NCBI GenBank assembly: GCA_013911345.1
Contig: JACETJ010000071.1
Span: 1-6,937 of the forward strand
Source: Congregibacter sp.
GTDB lineage: Bacteria > Pseudomonadota > Gammaproteobacteria > Pseudomonadales > Halieaceae
Length of the DNA stretch: 6,937 nucleotides
Reading direction: 5' to 3'
Shown here: one piece after another, positions 5,958 to 6,937 of the stretch
Layout: each line of letters starts with the position of its first letter
Position numbering within the stretch: the stretch's first letter is position 1
Program-made: the position numbers and the translations under genes
The notes under the pieces: generated by a model
Told to the model about the DNA's origin: nothing
Database searches by the model: none
The model's input: only the letters and a program-made list of their open reading frames with translations

Positions 5958-6620
5958 ATGACCGAAGCATCCAGTACGCTTACGGAGGCATTGCCAGAGT
6001 CCGGTGCAAAAAGACGCCAGATCCGTCCAAAGGCGGAAAGGCGGCAGCAGTTGATCGATGCAACGATTCGCTGTATTGCGCAACATGGACTCTCTTCGGT
6101 AACCATGCAGATGGTGACGCGGGAAGCCGGCCTGAGTGTGGGGATTGCCAACCTGCACTTCCAGAGCAAGAACAATTTGCTCAATGAAACGCTCCGATTT
6201 GTCGCCGAGGAGTACCACGGTGGCCAGATCGACATCATGGAAGGCGCGGAGACCCTCGATTTAGGTGACCGATTGGATGCGCTTCTCGATTTTCAATTGG
6301 GCCGGGGCGTCACGCAGCGCCAGAAAATGTCGGTGTGGTTCGCTTATTACGGAGAGGCAGGCGCGCGCCCCGTATATCAAAAGATCGTAGCGACGACGGA
6401 CAGGCTTGCTGCGCAAAAGTTGGAAAGGCTGTTCTCGGACATTATTGAGCAGGGCGGATACCGCGACGCAGATGCTCGTGAACTGGCGACGGGTTACTCC
6501 GCGTTGATCGACGGTTTGCACTTGGGGCTTTTGGTGACGCCCAGGGAATTGACCAAGCGGCGAGCTAGGGCGGTGGCGCGCGATTTTTTGCGGAGAGCCT
6601 TCCCCAAGCACGTTCGTTAG
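5958..6620 (+). CDS. TetR/AcrR-family transcriptional regulator, BetI-like
   Basis: A predicted 220-residue one-component regulator, probably a repressor. The N-terminal DNA-binding domain runs from about residue 26 to 85, with helix-turn-helix residues around SSVTMQMVTREAGLSVG (46-62) and the family-typical tail IANLHFQSKNNLL (63-75). The C-terminal ligand domain resembles BetI_C, with a WFAYYGEA segment (127-134) and ALIDGLHLG (182-190). BetI represses choline-to-betaine genes in response to choline; relatives sense other small amines or fatty compounds. The first 25 residues are an unusual polar extension. An in-frame TGA at 5946-5948 excludes earlier ATG starts. No good Shine-Dalgarno sits before the ATG: AGGAA at 5936-5940 is 17 bases away. 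A TTG at 5991 lies only 2 bases after a GGAGG, which is too close. The gene is divergent from the operon and likely controls it through the inverted repeat between them. Confidence 0.88.
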   Translation: MTEASSTLTEALPESGAKRRQIRPKAERRQQLIDATIRCIAQHGLSSVTMQMVTREAGLSVGIANLHFQSKNNLLNETLRFVAEEYHGGQIDIMEGAETLDLGDRLDALLDFQLGRGVTQRQKMSVWFAYYGEAGARPVYQKIVATTDRLAAQKLERLFSDIIEQGGYRDADARELATGYSALIDGLHLGLLVTPRELTKRRARAVARDFLRRAFPKHVR

Positions 6621-6648
6621 AGGTCGTTACACAGTCGGTTTAGCGAAT
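6621..6648. other. Convergent intergenic gap without recognisable terminator
   Basis: Only 28 bp separate the stop codons of the regulator and the dioxygenase-like gene. No GC-rich hairpin followed by a T-run is visible on either strand, so termination is probably factor-dependent or inside the neighbouring gene. Confidence 0.5.
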
Positions 6649-6937
6649 TCAGCGGTTAATTTTGGTGGGCGGCACGTAATCAAAAATAAAGTTGATACGG
6701 CCCTCTGTGCCCTTGTTCATGACGCTGTGCTGCTTCTGATTGTTGATTTCGTAAACGTGTCCAATGGGCATGTTTTGTGGCCGACCATCTATCATGAACC
6801 GCACGCGCGGGTTGGTATAAATCGGAATGTGGATACGGTGCCCAGAGTGGAAAGAAGGGTGCTTGTCGGTGTGTGGTTTGATCACGCCGCCAGCCTCTAA
6901 TCGAGCTGCCATAGCACGAATAATCGTGCCACCCGCG
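6649..6937 (-). CDS. Aspartyl/asparaginyl beta-hydroxylase-like 2-oxoglutarate dioxygenase, C-terminal part (cut by window edge)
   Basis: Reading leftward, the frame is open from the window end to a TGA at 6651-6649. The visible 95 residues fit the C-terminal core of the Asp/Asn beta-hydroxylase family (PF05118). Counting from the internal methionine encoded at 6912, H14 and D16 (PHTDKH) and H62 (QKQHSVMNKG) are probable Fe(II) ligands with the 46-residue spacing known for this family, and R72 in GRINFIFDYV is a probable 2-oxoglutarate contact. The methionine at 6912 is unlikely to be the real start: codons before it (GGTIIRA) stay open and an 87-residue product would lack part of the fold. 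Family members hydroxylate aspartyl/asparaginyl residues, lipid A acyl chains (LpxO) or free substrates. It is convergent with the regulator, 28 bp away, and is probably not part of the operon. Confidence 0.8.
   Translation of the reverse strand, partial: AGGTIIRAMAARLEAGGVIKPHTDKHPSFHSGHRIHIPIYTNPRVRFMIDGRPQNMPIGHVYEINNQKQHSVMNKGTEGRINFIFDYVPPTKINR

Overview
The window looks like part of a chromosome from a Gram-negative proteobacterium of moderately high GC. Gene content resembles marine or aquatic heterotrophic gammaproteobacteria rich in Rieske oxygenases and phytoene-dehydrogenase-like oxidoreductases. The lineage is inferred from gene content only; there is no rRNA or other marker gene. 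No tRNA, CRISPR array, insertion sequence or prophage gene was seen.

Layout. From about 5798 down to base 1, five minus-strand genes form one tight transcription unit. In transcription order they are: FAD oxidoreductase 1 (5798-4182), FAD oxidoreductase 2 (4189-2630), a free-standing GcvT-fold, probably folate-dependent methyl/methylene transferase (2633-1449), a Rieske non-heme iron oxygenase alpha subunit (1423-164), and the start of an APC-family amino-acid/amine permease (149 to beyond base 1). The junctions are an 8-bp overlap, a 4-bp ATGA overlap, a 25-bp gap and a 14-bp gap. A BetI-like TetR regulator (5958-6620) is transcribed divergently. The 159-bp divergent region holds a perfect 7-2-7 inverted repeat, the likely operator. 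Convergent to the regulator is the C-terminal part of an aspartyl/asparaginyl beta-hydroxylase-like dioxygenase (6937-6649), cut by the window edge.

How the genes may work together (inference). The oxygenase has the active-site sequence style of Rieske enzymes acting on quaternary ammonium compounds (glycine betaine, carnitine and choline type), including a glutamate at the usual bridging-aspartate position. A GcvT-fold protein beside FAD oxidoreductases recalls dimethylglycine and sarcosine dehydrogenases, where a flavin domain oxidises an N-methyl group and a GcvT-like domain passes the one-carbon unit to tetrahydrofolate. A permease and a substrate-responsive repressor complete what looks like an uptake-and-demethylation operon for a methylated small molecule, perhaps a betaine or N-methylated amino acid. 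The substrate cannot be read from sequence. No Rieske reductase gene is visible, and the paired phytoene-dehydrogenase-like flavoproteins in such an operon are unusual.
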